Both the position numbers and the translations under genes were made by a program. 64,000 bases of DNA from Euphorbia lathyris (Eukaryota; Streptophyta; Magnoliopsida; Malpighiales; Euphorbiaceae), in NCBI RefSeq assembly GCF_963576675.1, contig NC_088915.1, positions 42,561,501 to 42,625,500 on the forward strand, read 5' to 3'. The notes below the pieces were generated by a model. It had not been told where the DNA came from. It made no database searches and saw nothing but the letters and a program-made list of their open reading frames with translations. Positions 34,095 through 45,913 of this stretch are shown piece after piece. Each line of letters starts with the position of its first letter. Position 1 is the stretch's first letter.

Positions 34095-35492
34095 TCAGAC
34101 AAGCGGGGAAAGAGAGGAATCAACCTCTCTATCCTTAGCAGGAGCAGTGCCATCCCCATTCGAGGAGGCCGCAACATTGGTTTCTGTCCCAGGTTTTGCT
34201 CTTACCGGACTTTTTATTGAGGCACCAGAGGGACTCTCCCGCCCTTGATATTCTTCCACACAAAGTTGCTTCAACATATCTACTTCGCCTTGCAGATCGA
34301 CATTTTTATGTTCCAGAGCATGGATCTGGTCTCGACAGGTTTTGGTCTGTGCAAACAGGGCGTTGAACTTGGAGAGGATATCTTCGTTGGAGAGCTTTGC
34401 GCATTTTTGGTAAAAGCCAAGATCCTTGGCTTGTTCAATTTGCTCAGACTCTGACGACACTGATACTGCCGGCTCGTTCTTCCACTTCTTGCTCTCTACC
34501 CTCTTCGCCTCAACGAAATCCGACATCCATACCCACTTGCCATTTACCATCTTCCCAAACAACATGCTTTGTAGGCTTCTCAAATTGATTTGGTCCGGGT
34601 GGTTCACCACCGTCAGCTTGTTTCGGTCTTCAGGCTTGAAGACCCCTATTGCCTCTGCTATTCGTGTCACAATGCTGCCACAACATATGAGGGAAGAGTT
34701 TTTCCGCCCAAAAGCACTAATGTATTCCCCAAACCAAAACCCTAAGTTCATCCTGTGCCCATGCATCATGCTCCATAGAGCCATAAGGTCCGCGTTGGGG
34801 ATAGTGGCTTGGTTTTCTCTCGCGAAGATGGTGATAGAAACCAATTTGTGCAGATAACGGAGGGCGTAGGCCTCGATGTTAGATGCTTTTGAGGCACTAC
34901 CATCATAACTTGGTTGGCCAGAGATTGAGCACCAGAAAACCGTCGGGTCGAACTTATCCGGGGTTTCGGTGAAAGCCCCCTTGTAGCCGTCCGATTCCAA
35001 GTCATCATCATCAGTGGCACCAAGCAGGCTGTTAAATGTGTTCAAAGATGGCCGTTGGGTATGGGTCATAAGCCGAAAACTGAATTTCCCATTTTCTTCA
35101 GGGTCAGTGATCTCTGGGTTATGTTTAAAGGTAGCCAGAAACTCCAGCGTAAGTTCCTTGTAAGCGGGCTCCTTCATCTCAAAGAAACAGCCAAAGTGGC
35201 CTGCTTCCATGGGCTTCTTAACACGCTCCGAAAGTTTAAGCTTTTTCAGGGTTTCCCAGCAGATCGTTCTCACTGGCCTGAACTCCATTTGAGCCAAATC
35301 ATCATAATACTGCTGCACAGCGGCGTCTTTGAACTGAGATAATTTCTTTACCAGTTTTTCATCGGACATAAAAGCCACTGTGCTTGTGCCAACCATTTTG
35401 CCTTTCACTTTGTCTTTCTTTGCTCCTTCTATTTTCACTTGCTTTCCAGAGCCGCGAGTCCTCATCCTGAGACTGGGACTAAATAGGTGCAC
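34095..35492 (-). CDS. Athila third ORF (ATHILA ORF-1 family), 465 aa
   Basis: An uninterrupted 465-codon frame downstream of pol in the element. It starts 'MHLFSPSLRMRTRGSGKQ' with a basic N-terminus. It then holds a globular region with 'GHFGCFFEMKEPAYKELTLE', 'FRLMTHTQRPSLNTFNSLLG', 'TVFWCSISGQ', 'RYLHKLVSITIFAREN', 'MMHGHRMNLGFWFGEYIS' and 'SSLICCGSIVTRIAEAIGVF'. The tail is coiled-coil-like and charged ('IHALEHKNVDLQGEVDMLKQ') and ends with an S/P/A-rich segment. This is the pattern of the plant ATHILA ORF-1 family. The position after integrase is where Athila elements carry their so-called envelope-like frame, but I see no signal peptide or clear membrane segment here. It is intact although gag-pol of the same element is not. 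Confidence 0.8.
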   Translation of the reverse strand: MHLFSPSLRMRTRGSGKQVKIEGAKKDKVKGKMVGTSTVAFMSDEKLVKKLSQFKDAAVQQYYDDLAQMEFRPVRTICWETLKKLKLSERVKKPMEAGHFGCFFEMKEPAYKELTLEFLATFKHNPEITDPEENGKFSFRLMTHTQRPSLNTFNSLLGATDDDDLESDGYKGAFTETPDKFDPTVFWCSISGQPSYDGSASKASNIEAYALRYLHKLVSITIFARENQATIPNADLMALWSMMHGHRMNLGFWFGEYISAFGRKNSSLICCGSIVTRIAEAIGVFKPEDRNKLTVVNHPDQINLRSLQSMLFGKMVNGKWVWMSDFVEAKRVESKKWKNEPAVSVSSESEQIEQAKDLGFYQKCAKLSNEDILSKFNALFAQTKTCRDQIHALEHKNVDLQGEVDMLKQLCVEEYQGRESPSGASIKSPVRAKPGTETNVAASSNGDGTAPAKDREVDSSLSPLV

Positions 35493-36369
35493 CCAAAATG
35501 GTTATCAAAAGAAATATGGGGAATGGTGTGAAAGAGAGATAAGAAAATGTTTACTAGGGTCCGCAATACACCCCTCGTCCTTTAAGTAGAAAAAGTTCGA
35601 AACGGCTTGTTGCCAGAACCGCCATTATGACGATGTTTCTCTTAATGCCACCTGTAAGAGTGGTTGTGGTAATAGCCATAGACAGATAAAAGGATGCCTT
35701 GGGGAGGGGTTCGAACGGTTACTTTTGTTTTTAAATTAACTACACTCCACCTACTTCGAATTTACCGAGAGAGAGGTGTGCAGAAAAAGTACAACAGTTA
35801 GCCTCAAAACAGTGTGATTTGACGCCCCCTTTATCCTCAAGTTTTCGATTTAAATTTTTGGTCAATTTATTTTCCCCCCAAGAGCTTTTCTGTCCCCATT
35901 TTCTCACAAGTAAAAATTAAAACTTCACCCTAATGGAAGGGTAAAAGTTTATATTTTTGCTCGCAATTTAAATGGTGAAAATCAAATGGTTATTTTACGG
36001 ACCCTCATGACAACACGGAATTAATTTAACTGGACAAGGCAATCATACATAAAAAAAATTTACAAAATTATAATAACGTATAAAAGTCTGAGATTACTCC
36101 CCTGCTGCAATTGGTGTTTGAAGCGAACACCCTGTTCCTGATTCTACTGGCTTGGGGGGTCCTAGAAGTGGACAGCGTCAATTGCCCCCTGGTTATCATT
36201 TTCGAGACATGGTTTTAATCGTTGTCCGTTTACCTTGAAAGGTTCATGACCATCTTTGACAATTTCTATTGTGCCTGGTAAAACACCTTGTTTATGGTGT
36301 AAGGTCCCGACCATCTGGATTTCAGCTTCCTAGGGAATAGTCTGGCCTCGAGTTATACAAGAGGACCCT
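35493..36369 (-). pseudogene. Athila integrase C-terminus remnant and spacer
   Basis: From 36369 toward 36110 the reverse strand continues the integrase C-terminal tail after a TAG: 'LLYNSRPDYS', 'MVGTLHHKQGVLPGTIEIVK', 'EPFKVNGQRLKPCLEN'. Then come stop codons and about 600 bp of non-coding spacer before the third ORF. Confidence 0.6.
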
Positions 36370-37770
36370 CTATCCTTCTCGAAAGACTTTCTCCTGTATT
36401 TTCCTATCGTGCCATTTCTTGGTCTTTTCCTTATAATTTACCGCGTTCTCGTATGAAAACAGCCTGAATTCCTCCATATCACATAGTTGCAACCGTCTCT
36501 GTTCGCCCATAACCTGTTTCTCAAAATTCAAAAAAGTTAGCGCCCAGAAGGCTCTATGCTCCATCTCTATTGGAAGATGACAGGATTTTCTATACAACAG
36601 CCTAAATGGGGATATGCCAACGGGTGTCTTGTATGCAGTTCTGTAGGCCCATAAAGCATCGCCAAGCTTGTTTGCCCAGTCCTTCCTAGAATTACCCACT
36701 GTTTTCTCCAAGATTCTTTTGATCTCTCTATTAGAGATCTCTACCTGCCCACTCATTTGTGGGCGGTAAGGTGTGGCAATTCTATGAGTGACTCCAAGCT
36801 TGCCCATCGACTTTTCAAATTGGGCATTGCAAAAATGGGTTCCTTGGTCACTAATGATAGCTCGTGGGACACCAAATCGGGCAAACAGCCTTTTTAGGAA
36901 TTTTACAACCACATGGGCATCATTAGTGGGACTAGCTATTGCTTCAACCCACTTGCTTACATAGTCTTCTGCAACCAATATATACTTATGACCAAAAGAC
37001 GTAGGGAATGGCCCTAAGAAGTCTATGCCCCATATATCAAATATTTCACACACAACAATGTTATTGAGGGGCATGGCATTCCTAGCTGAGATATTACCTG
37101 TTCTTTGGCACTCATTACAAGTACTTACGAACATATTGGCATCCCTGAAGATGGTTGGCCAGAAAAAACCTGATTGGAGCACCTTCGTGGCTGTTCTGCT
37201 TGCACTATGATGCCCTCCAGCTTCTCGATCGTGACAATGGCTCAGAACAGCATGTCCTTCCTCTTGGGTGATGCATCTTCGTATGATCTGATCTGTGCAC
37301 AACCTGAAAAGATATGGTTCTTCCCAAAAATAATATTTAATTTCTGCATAGAACTTCTTCTTTTGGTTGGTGGACAAGTTATGAGGTTTAATTGAACTAG
37401 CAAGGTAATTGGCAATGTCAGCAAACCATGGTGTAAGTTGTAGAGAATACAAACGCTCATCAGGGAAAATCTCCAAGATTTCCGGTTGTTCCTGGCTATT
37501 GGTATGAGAAATTCTAGACAGATGATCAACAACTACGTTTTCTGTTCCTTTCTTGTCCTTGATCTCGAGGTCAAATTCTTGGAGCAAGAGCAACCACCGT
37601 ATCAGCCCCGGCTTAGCATCTTTCTTTGCAAACAGGTAGCGCAAGGCAGCGTGGTCTGTGTAGACAACTACTTTTGACAAAACCAAGTATGGACGGAATT
37701 TGTCAAAAGCATACACCAATGCAAGAAGCTCATTCTCTGTCGTGGTATAGTTTTGCTGAGCCTCATTCAT
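36370..37770 (-). pseudogene. Athila pol: RNase H and integrase (466-codon open part)
   Basis: Part of pol that is still open. It begins inside RNase H ('[20 protein letters not shown]', '[12 protein letters not shown]', '[15 protein letters not shown]', '[15 protein letters not shown]'). It passes the HHCC zinc region ('[20 protein letters not shown]', '[11 protein letters not shown]') and the DDE core: D in '[13 protein letters not shown]', D in '[12 protein letters not shown]', E in '[17 protein letters not shown]'. The family normally shows N-R-E after the last acidic residue, as here. The C-terminus is cut by a stop at 36369. Upstream, one more stop (37828-37830) separates it in the same frame from the rest of RNase H at 37831-38190. 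Confidence 0.88.
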
Positions 37771-39176
37771 CGTTTTGCTTGCATAATAGATCGGTCTAAA
37801 CTTTTTCTCAATTCTTTGCCCAAACAGCTCCTACGCATGTGTCGCTAGCATCACAATCATTTTAAAGGGCAATTCCCAATTTGGTGCGGCTAGAATGGGT
37901 GAATTGATCAGTTTGCCTTTCAGAATCTCAAATGCCTTTATACAGTCTGTTCCGAAAGTGAAATCCATATCTTTATGTAACAGAGCTGATAGTGGTAATG
38001 ATATCTTTGAGAAGTCTTTTATGAATCTTCGGTAGAATCCCGCGTGCCCAAGGAAACTTCTAACATCTTTGACATTAGCAGGAACAGCCAGCTTCTCTAT
38101 TCCGAGATCTGATGTCCGAGCACAATTCCTCCCGTGACCATGAAATGGAACTTTTCCCAATTTAGGACTAAGTTTGTTTCTATACATCATACTAACACGA
38201 CCTCCAGGTTGTTTAGACAGCTTTCAAATGAATTTCCATACACGGAGAAGTCATCCATGAAGATTTCCACAGTTCGCTCCACCATATCATGAAATATAGA
38301 CATCATGCACCTCTGAAATGTAGCAGGGGCATTACACAACCCAAAAGGCATGCGTCTGAAAGCATAAGTCCCGTATGGGAAGGTAAAGGTTGTTTTCTCT
38401 TGATCTTCACAATGGATGGCAATCTGATTATACCCCGAATACCCATCAAGGAAGTAGTAAAATGCATAGCCCGCCAATCGTTTCAGCATCTGATCAATGA
38501 AGGGCAAAGGAAAATGATCCTTCCTGGTTGCCTCGTTAAGCTTTCAGTAGTTCACGCACACTTGCCATCCTATTATGGTCTGTGTGGGAACCAGTTCATC
38601 TTTTTCATTTAGAACAACCATAGTATCTCCTTTCTTTGGAACTACATGAACAAGGCTCGTCCAGACGCTGTCAGAAATGGGATAAATAATTCATGCATCC
38701 AATAGCTTGATTACTTCTTTCCTCACGGCCTCCTTCATGTGTGGGTTCAATCTGCACTGTGGCTGGACACATGGCTTGTGGTCCTTTTCCATTAGAATGC
38801 GATGAACACTCACCACTGGACTAATCCCCTTGATGTCATCTATCTTCCATGCAAGTGCATCCTTGTTTCTTCTCAATACCTCCATGAGTTGAGCTTTCTG
38901 ATCAGGGGTTAATTTGGAAGATATAATCACCAGGCTTCCGTTTGGTGGTTCGAGGAAGGCATATTCTAAGTGTGATGGCAGAGGTTTTAGTTCAGGTTTA
39001 GACAAAGGCACAGTGGGCATTTCTGGTGGTTCTTGATGAGTAGGAATATTGGGATCAGGAGGGAGCGTTGAAGCTTCTGTCTCGATAGAACAGCCTGTTC
39101 CTTCACAGAGATTCACCTTTTCTCCCAAGAGTGCCTCCAATGTGTCCTGTCCCTGTTCTTGTGAATCAGACAAACT
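37771..39176 (-). pseudogene. Athila pol: reverse transcriptase
   Basis: Three open pieces carry the RT. 39173-38691 has the linker and first RT block ('LTPDQKAQLMEVLRRNKDAL', 'CRLNPHMKEAVRKEVIKLLD'). 38507-38187 has 'YYFLDGYSGYNQIAIH', 'YAFRRMPFGLCNAPATFQRC' and the catalytic F-M-D-D box ('EIFMDDFSVYG'). 38190-37831 has 'VKDVRSFLGHAGFYRRFIKD'. Stops near 39175, 38690, 38530 and 38186 break it. A frameshift lies near 38100 (the reading frame changes between 'ISE' and 'IEKLAVP'). Several of the stops are TGA or TAG where C-to-T or G-to-A change explains them. Confidence 0.85.
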
Positions 39177-39956
39177 TTAGAAATCATCTAAGAAATAGCA
39201 TATGTCATCACTAGTGTTATCTCGTCTCATAGCTTCATTCATTTTGAAAATGATTTCTTCCCTATTAATTCTTAAAAATAATTGCCCTTCTCCTACATCA
39301 ATCAATGCTTTACCCGTTGCTAAGAACAGTCTACCCAGAATAATAGGAACATGCAAATCCTCATCTATGTCTGTTATGATGAAATCAACATGTAGTACAA
39401 ACTTCCCTACTTTGACTAACACATCCTCCACAACTCCCCTAGGGTAGCATACAGACCTATCAGCCAACTGAATGGACATCCTAGTTGGTTGTGGTTCTCT
39501 TAGCCCTAGCTTAGCATACACAGTATATGGCATTAGGTTTATACTCGCTCCTAGGTCACATAATGCATTTTCAATGTTTAACTTGCTAATAGAACATGGA
39601 ATTGAAAAACTCCCTGGATCCTTTAGCTTTTTCGGAAGCTACTGCTTGTTCTGGAGTATTGACGAGCAGTCCCTGTTCAGTTGGACCATCGAGATATTTT
39701 CCAATTTCTTCTTATTGGATAAGATATCTTTCAAGAATTTTGCATATGTGGGCATCTGGGCAAGTGCTTCCACGAAGGGGATGTTGGTATGCAACTTCCT
39801 CAAGGTGTCTAGCACTTTTGAATTTTGCTCTTCAAGCTTTTTGTTTACAAGCCTCGCCGGATATGGTACAGGTGGTACATAGGGAGGAGGTGGATAGTAC
39901 TTCTTCCCTGGTTCCTCCTGATCATTGTCAGATGTGATATCTGTCTCGGCTGGCTT
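39177..39956 (-). pseudogene. Athila pol: aspartic protease region
   Basis: The region reads 'VNKKLEEQNSKVLDTLRKLH', 'LEALAQMPTYAKFLKD'-like and 'IPCSISKLNIENALCDLGAS'; the active site is D-L-G-A-S. Then follows 'CYPRGVVEDVLVKVGKFVLH' and a C-terminal 'PIILGRLFLATGKALIDV'. This is the plant Athila protease arrangement. Stops are near 39956 and within the 39640-39660 stretch ('NKQ' then stop). Confidence 0.8.
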
Positions 39957-41366
39957 CTACTGGTCAGGAACAGTTTGTTCCTTTTCTTTCTCAGCAAGTC
40001 TGGACCTACCTACACACTCAGCATTTTTATTAGTCATCGCAGGAGGATTAGTTTCCTTACCAGATCGTAGAGTGATAGCCATGACATCTCCCTTAGGTTT
40101 TGGTTTGGTATTACTCGACATCACCCTTTTTCCTTTTGATGATAAATCAGCCAGTTGATGAACTTGTGTCTCCAAATTTTTGATGGAAGCCTGTGTCTGC
40201 TTCATAAATTGCATCATCATGGTCTTCATGTCCTGATCTACATCCTCCTTGGGTGGAACAGGCTGTTTGTAATGTTGTTGAGGCTGCCTCTGATAGTGTC
40301 CTCCTTGTTGTTGCTGGTATCTAGATTGCTCTTGCTGGTTTGGCTGTCCAGTCCATCCGAAATTTGGATGATTTCTTATAGCTGGATTGTATGTATTGGA
40401 GTACGGATTTGGTGGGTTCCTTTGATTGTATCCAGTATAATCACATTGTTCCTGCTCACCCTTTCCTTGCTTGACTCCAGGTCAATTGATGTTGAAGTGA
40501 GGCCCTCCACAAAAATCACAGACGTCATTAAATTGTGGTTCACTATGAATAGATGATACATTAATCTTGCTGAGCTGCCTTGCAAGCTGTTCCACTTGGG
40601 TAGTCAACTTTGAAACTATGTCACCATCTGCCGTTCTTTTTCCTTCACTCCTAGCTGAGTGCCAATTATAACTTGTGCTTACCACTTTTTCGATGAGGTC
40701 GTACAAGGCTTGTGGTTCAAGATCTTCGGGGTTGCCATTCACAATGGATTCAACCTAGATTTTATATGTGTTGGTGACTCCATTGTAAAAATTTTGCACT
40801 TGCATCCACATAGGGATGCCATGATTTGGTACCCTTCTTAACAGCTCTTTGTACCTTTCCCATGCTTCGGCCAAAGATTCATCCTCTTCTTGCACGAAAC
40901 GGGACACCTCATTTCTGAGTTTGATGGCCTGTCTAGGTGGAAAGTATTTCATCAGAAAAGCACTAGCCATGTCCTGCCATGTTGCGATGGTTCCTGGCTG
41001 TAGGTTCATTAGCCAGTTCTTTGCTTTATCTTTGAGAGAAAAAGGAAACAGATTCAGCCTTATCACGTCATCGGAGACTCCTCGGTTTGATCAGAAAGTG
41101 TTGCACAGCTTAATAAACTCCTGGATATGTCCGTTTGGATCTTCCGACTGGTATCCATTGAATTGCACGGCTGCTTGCAACATCTGTATCATGGATGCTT
41201 TTACTTCAAACATGTTGTTCCCTTCGTTAGGCAACACAATACACGATGAGTGTCCTTCCGTGGTAGGTCTGGAGTAATCTCTGATTCTCATGACTGGTGG
41301 ATTGTTGTTCTCTCCTTCTTCTTCAGGAGGAGGTTGAATGGGTTGTTCTGGTATTCTTCCAGCCAT
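39957..41366 (-). pseudogene. Athila gag
   Basis: The start is ATG at 41366 ('MAGRIPEQPIQPPPEEEGEN'). The core includes 'DDVIRLNLFPFSLKDKAKNW', 'MASAFLMKYFPPRQAIKLRN' and 'ESLAEAWERYKELLRRVPNH'. A lone zinc-knuckle start 'CDFCGGPHF' follows, then a Q/N/P-rich stretch (about 40440-40260) and 'KGDVMAITLRSGKETNPP'. TGA near 41090, TAG near 40754 and TGA near 40481 interrupt it, all in one reading frame with the protease and RT. Gag and pol were therefore a single fused frame, as in Athila. Confidence 0.85.
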
Positions 41367-41605
41367 CCTTCTTTCTCTTTATCTTTCTCTTTGTCTTGCT
41401 CATCGAGCTCCCGCTTGGTTTCATCTACACGTTCTTTCTAGTTTAAGATCGATAGGAAAAACTGGTGGTCCAACTCTGCGCATAGACAGTAAAAGAGACT
41501 GCTTCTGGCTGCACTACGTAACAAACAGATTAAAAACACCTTGTTTCACAGAAATTTTCAGATAAACTTTGTTGCTTTCAATCCCCGGCAACGGCGCCAA
41601 AAACT
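41367..41605 (-). promoter_or_regulatory. Athila leader with primer-binding site
   Basis: The untranslated leader lies between the 5' LTR and gag. On the minus strand TGGCGCCGTTGCCGGGGA (complement at 41582-41599) lies 6 bp from the LTR edge. It matches the 3' end of plant tRNA-Asp, the primer expected for Athila. It fixes which LTR is the 5' one. Confidence 0.88.
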
Positions 41606-42206
41606 TGTTGTCCTCTAAACAGACTCTAGCAAGTGCACTAGATACAAGTAATAAAGTGATAAATAGAGTATCGTCTCCACATGGATTGATGACCAAATTT
41701 TACTAGAAAAACCTTGCAGAACAGGGTGTTCGTGGTGTGTGAATTCTTTATATTGAGAGATATTGCGAATGGGTAACCAAGTAAATGATTCAACTTATGA
41801 AAAGGAGTATTTGATAATGATAAAAGGTAGAACATGCTAGGACACAGCCGAACATGTTACTTTCAGTCTCTAAACATCCTATTTATTCATGAATGACGTA
41901 AAGTGAAGTCAAGGTCTCTGCTTTAATGCTCACTTAAGTCAACTCTCGTGTGTTCTTAATATTTTAAGATGTACTACAACCTTAAGCGTCCCTAAAGTTG
42001 GTTCTTTCTTGCATTATGATCGAAACAACATTTCTATTAAGAAAACCCTTGATACAACCCCCTAACATTCCTGCTTCGGGGTTTGGATTTTGAGAAATAG
42101 TTCCGTGAAGATGAAAGCAGTTCCCTATCATTCATCTAACACTAACATACATGCATACATCAATGGAGTGATAACTTTCTCAAACACAACATAATATATC
42201 ACCATT
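41606..42206 (-). repeat. Athila 5' LTR, inner piece
   Basis: The first 601 bp of the LTR (TGTTGTCCTC... to CCATT), aligned with 28064-28660. The LTR is broken here by the Tat element; the remaining 651 bp are at 55193-55843. Confidence 0.92.
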
Positions 42207-42690
42207 TGATAACAAGTAGTGAAATTCTGATCAACGTCTGTCCCTGTGGGGGCATCGTTGGGTTCGACGGGGGGAAGCTCCGATGCCAAAGTCAGTAAGG
42301 TGAATCAAGGAAACAAACTGAATTGACAAAGGTTGTGAGAATGTGTACCTTGATAGCCTAGGGAATCAGGCTATATATAGCTAGGAAGTCGTAACCTTCA
42401 GGCAACTAGAAAGCCTCCATTAATGCTCCATTAATGGCGGTTACAAGTTATCTTTAACTTGGCGGTTAGCTAATTGATAACCCATTAATGATCTTTACGG
42501 CTGAGTCGGCGTCCAGCCGTTATAGTGGCGAATCGGATGAATGAAGAGATCTGCCTCATAGGTCCGCCAGCGGATCTCCCTGAGCAGAACCGTGAAGATT
42601 CGCCTGTCGGCTCCCTTTTGGGGATTAACACGCGGCGTTCTCTAGATGAATATCCCTTTTAGTCCTTGGGATAATATCTCTATGTTATCA
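42207..42690 (-). repeat. Tat element 3' LTR
   Basis: 484 bp, TGATAACAAG...TATGTTATCA, with terminal inverted TGATAAC/GTTATCA. The 12 differences from the 5' copy include 42239 (T/C) and 42441-42465 (two sites). Confidence 0.93.
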
Positions 42691-42704
42691 GAAGCCCCCC
42701 AAAA
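42691..42704 (-). promoter_or_regulatory. Tat element polypurine tract
   Basis: The minus strand reads TTTTGGGGGGCTTC directly before the 3' LTR (complement at 42691-42704). It primes plus-strand DNA synthesis. Confidence 0.8.
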
Positions 42705-42983
42705 TGCCCTTAAAGTCCTTTAGGGCTTTTGAGCTTCCGTGCGCCGTCATAAATATCTGCATTAATGAGCACACTGTTCGATGCCAATTGATGAATGACA
42801 CGTGTAATGGACGCACTGTCCCAGGAAGGAGAAAACATCCTTCTTCCTCTTTCGCTTTCTCTTTCTTTTCCATTTCTTCTTCATTGTCTCCTTTCGAAGC
42901 TTTTTCTGGGAATTTTCAGAGTTTCGCACCAAGCTTCCGATTTCACATGTAAGTTTATCTTCTTGGGTTTAACTTTTCTCTGA

Positions 42984-45252
42984 ATGTTTAGAAGTTCGTC
43001 TTCATCTTCTGGATCAACTTCAGAGCTTTTTAATTCGACCCCTTCTCCCGAAATAGTAGTTGATTTTAGTTGGACCACTTCGTCATCGGAGAACTCCTCT
43101 TCCTCCGAGGACACGATTAATTCTGATTTAGCTGGGTTTAGTAACTCGGCGTGTAATCGTTACCAAACTCGTTCCACTAGGAATCCAGTTCTCTCCACTT
43201 CTGTCTCCGGTACCGCTCCGGCTGTTAAGGCTAGGTGTTTTCCGGGGACAATGGCCTCTTCTTCTATCCCACCTAGGAAAAAGAAACCTCGAGCGGAGTC
43301 TACTCCGTCTCGTATGAGTGCCGCGGATCTAGTGGATCTGGCGAATCACTTCCCTTGGATCAATAATTATGAGACTCAGTTAGCCGCAGCCCATCAACGA
43401 CCTTCCTGTCCGCCTAGCGGTTTTCTAACAGTATATTGCAGTCACGTAGAGAGGGGGTTCCGGCTTCCTCTCCCAAAGATGATGGCGGACATCCTCTCCT
43501 ACTTTGATATTATAGCCAGCCAACTGCATCCCAACGGTTGGTTGGATATTGCTTTAGACTGCTACCTCGCCTCAAATTTAGGAGTGGTATATATGGGTCG
43601 TGTTTTTAGAGCTTTCCATAAACCCTCGCAATGGAAGTCCGAATCCTACCTCACTTTCGCCAAATTCGGGGCATATTCGCCCTTTAGTGACAAAATGTCC
43701 AATGTCCATTGCTGGGATGAGAAATTCTTCTACGTGAAGATAAAAGAGGGCGAATCACTGGGTTTTCCCTCGTTTTGGAATCCCAAGCCCTTACACATGG
43801 TGGGCGATATGCGAATATTGACCGATAGTGATGAAGTGGTGGCGGAGCTCATGAAGAAGATCAAGGCGGATGCATGGACATACGCAGACGCTTTAGCCCT
43901 CATGATGAGCGATATTCCGTTGATTCGCCGAGAGGGGGAGCAATTCATTTACTCCAAGATTGCGCAATTTGACCAAGGTAACTTTTATTTCTTCTGGAAC
44001 TTTGAATACTTCAATGTTTTCCTTGGCAGGGGTTTATCTAAGGCCAATCACGCTATTGCAGAGAAGTGTAGGAAGTTTTTAGAGGCTGAAGCACGTAGGA
44101 AAGATCAAGTGGCGAATCCTCAAACGGAGACTGGAAAACGCCCTGCGGGAACAGTGGTCGAGCCGCCACTAAAAAGGAGGAAGCCTATGGCCACTGGAGG
44201 CCCTAAGCTTATGGCGGATGCCATGAGGTCCGCTAGGCCTGCTGGGGAGATAGAACAGGTAAGTTGCCTTTTTTTTTTACCGGTTCACCAAGTTTTAAGT
44301 TTTGACCCTTGAATGTTTGTGCAGATGGCGAAGCCTGATATGGGCGGATACTGGTCCGCCAAGTATGGCGCTCAAGGATCTTTTGAGAATGAGTCCATCA
44401 TAAATGACTTGGATGAAGCTCTTGGTCAAGTGGGCGAAGTGCAAAGGAGTCAGAACCAAATTCCTGGTTCTATTCATGCGCAAAAGGGGAAAACAGAGCT
44501 CCTTATGGTGAGTCCCCTAGAAAGGATTTCTTTTTGTAGAAAAAGTTGTCCCTTTGCTCTTTTCTCTTGACGAAATTGTTTGTTTTTGACAGATGTATAC
44601 TCGCATACGTGCTATGGAGGCCGAGCTCCTTCAAGGTGTGGCGGATAAGGCAACCATTGAGAAACTGGAAAAAGAGGTAGCGGATGCCAATGCGCATATT
44701 GCTTCTGCTAATGCGAACCTTGCCTCTGCTACAGCCGTCTTAGTCCTTAGAGATGCGGAGATTGAGAAGCTGAAGGAAAAGATCGTGACAGACGCCAAGA
44801 ACCATGAGGACGCCCTAGGAGAAGCTGAATACATGGCGGGTGAGCAAGCCTTCTATTATGGCGAACTGCTCATGGCGTACTTTTCCTTGGCGCATCCCGA
44901 GATTGATTTCACAGATCCGCAGTTCGCCGTCCCCGAACCAGAAGACGTAGCCAAATATGACAAGATGTCAGACGCTAAGGAATACATCTGCGAATATGTT
45001 CGGAGATGGATGAAGGGCCCCATAGAAGAAAGCAAACCTTCCACTACCGTCCCTCTAGCGGAGCTTGAGGAAATGCCCCCCAAGGCGGGTGAAGAACCGA
45101 TCACCGATAACACCCTTCCTTTGGGTCCCACATCTTCCATGGAAAAGGAGGTAGCTTTGGTTGGCGTATCTGAGGCTGTGGAGAAGGAGGCTTTCCAGGC
45201 AAGCGCCGTAAGCGAGGATAGTGCAAAGGAGGATGCTCCTATTATTACTTAG
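42984..45252 (+). CDS. Antisense spliced gene of the Tat element (Transposase_28-like, coiled coil)
   Basis: Exons at 42984-44258, 44325-44507 and 44593-45252 give 705 residues. Introns of 66 and 85 nt have GTAAGT/GCAG and GTGAGT/ACAG ends and keep the frame. The N-terminus is Ser-rich. Residues about 105-330 match the 'putative gypsy type transposon' (Transposase_28) pattern: 'HFPWINNYE', 'CPPSGFLTVYCSHVERGFRL', 'PNGWLDIALDCYLASN', 'FPSFWNPKPLHMVGDM'. A basic segment (PPLKRRKPM) follows. The last exon is a heptad-like coiled coil ('TIEKLEKEVADANAHIASAN') with 'HPEIDFTDPQF' and an acidic tail. The direction is opposite to gag-pol, tail to tail with integrase. Antisense extra ORFs of this kind are known in Tat elements; their role is not known. 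A possible 52-nt intron near 43977 was rejected because it is short and shifts the frame. An ATAAATA word near 42747 could serve as TATA. Confidence 0.8.
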
Positions 45253-45913
45253 TTGTTTACTTGTGATTTGTAAAAAATCGTTAAGTACAATTTGTTTTAA
45301 TCCTTTATGGCAACTATTTATTTTACTATTACATTTACGTAATATATATAGGCATCTAGGATTTATTTTGGAGTAGGTGGCCAGCCGTACCCCATTGTAT
45401 GGACCTTTGTGAAGGTTAGAAGCTGTTTTATTCCATTGAAGGAAGTAAAGCTGCCTAGGGGATCAATTTGCTACCTGTCTTTGAGGTGAAGTGATCCGCC
45501 CGTAGGACTTGTGAATCCTTTTTTGGGAAGGATATGTAAGAGAGTGTAAAGACCTTGCGTCCAAGGATCGTTTTAACTCTATCGGAGATTGGGATCCTTT
45601 CAGAGATGGATCCGCCCATAAGATAGGTTCTCTTATGTCCAAGGAGAAAAAGTAGCTATGAGATAGCGATACTTTGTTAATGTGGAGAGCGTTGGATGCC
45701 CCCCTTCTTTTTAAGACTGGAATATTGATATTGCTGCAATAAACTTTAAAAAGAACACAGATAATAGAACAAATGATGTTTATTAATGGGAGGAATGCTT
45801 TATTACAGTAAGCAGGTCTTATAAGTGAGCCTCGTTAAAACCTTTAGTAAGAAAAACCACATGGGAAAAAAGCTTACTAAAGGAAAAAGAGTACTCAAGA
45901 CTGTGTGTACACT
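45253..45913. other. Spacer between antisense gene and integrase of the Tat element
   Basis: 660 bp holding the convergent 3' ends of the antisense gene and pol. AT-rich, no ORF. It repeats 'gga(t/c)ccgccc' words similar to those in the element's LTR. Confidence 0.5.

Noticed and set aside
42704..42991. An upstream 82-codon ORF spliced to the antisense gene through GTAAGT at 42949
   Set aside because: The only in-frame acceptor would give a 43-nt intron, too short for a plant intron.
43977..44030. A further intron (GTAACT...GGCAG) in the antisense Tat gene
   Set aside because: 52 nt is short and removal would shift the frame into early stops, while the unspliced frame stays open.
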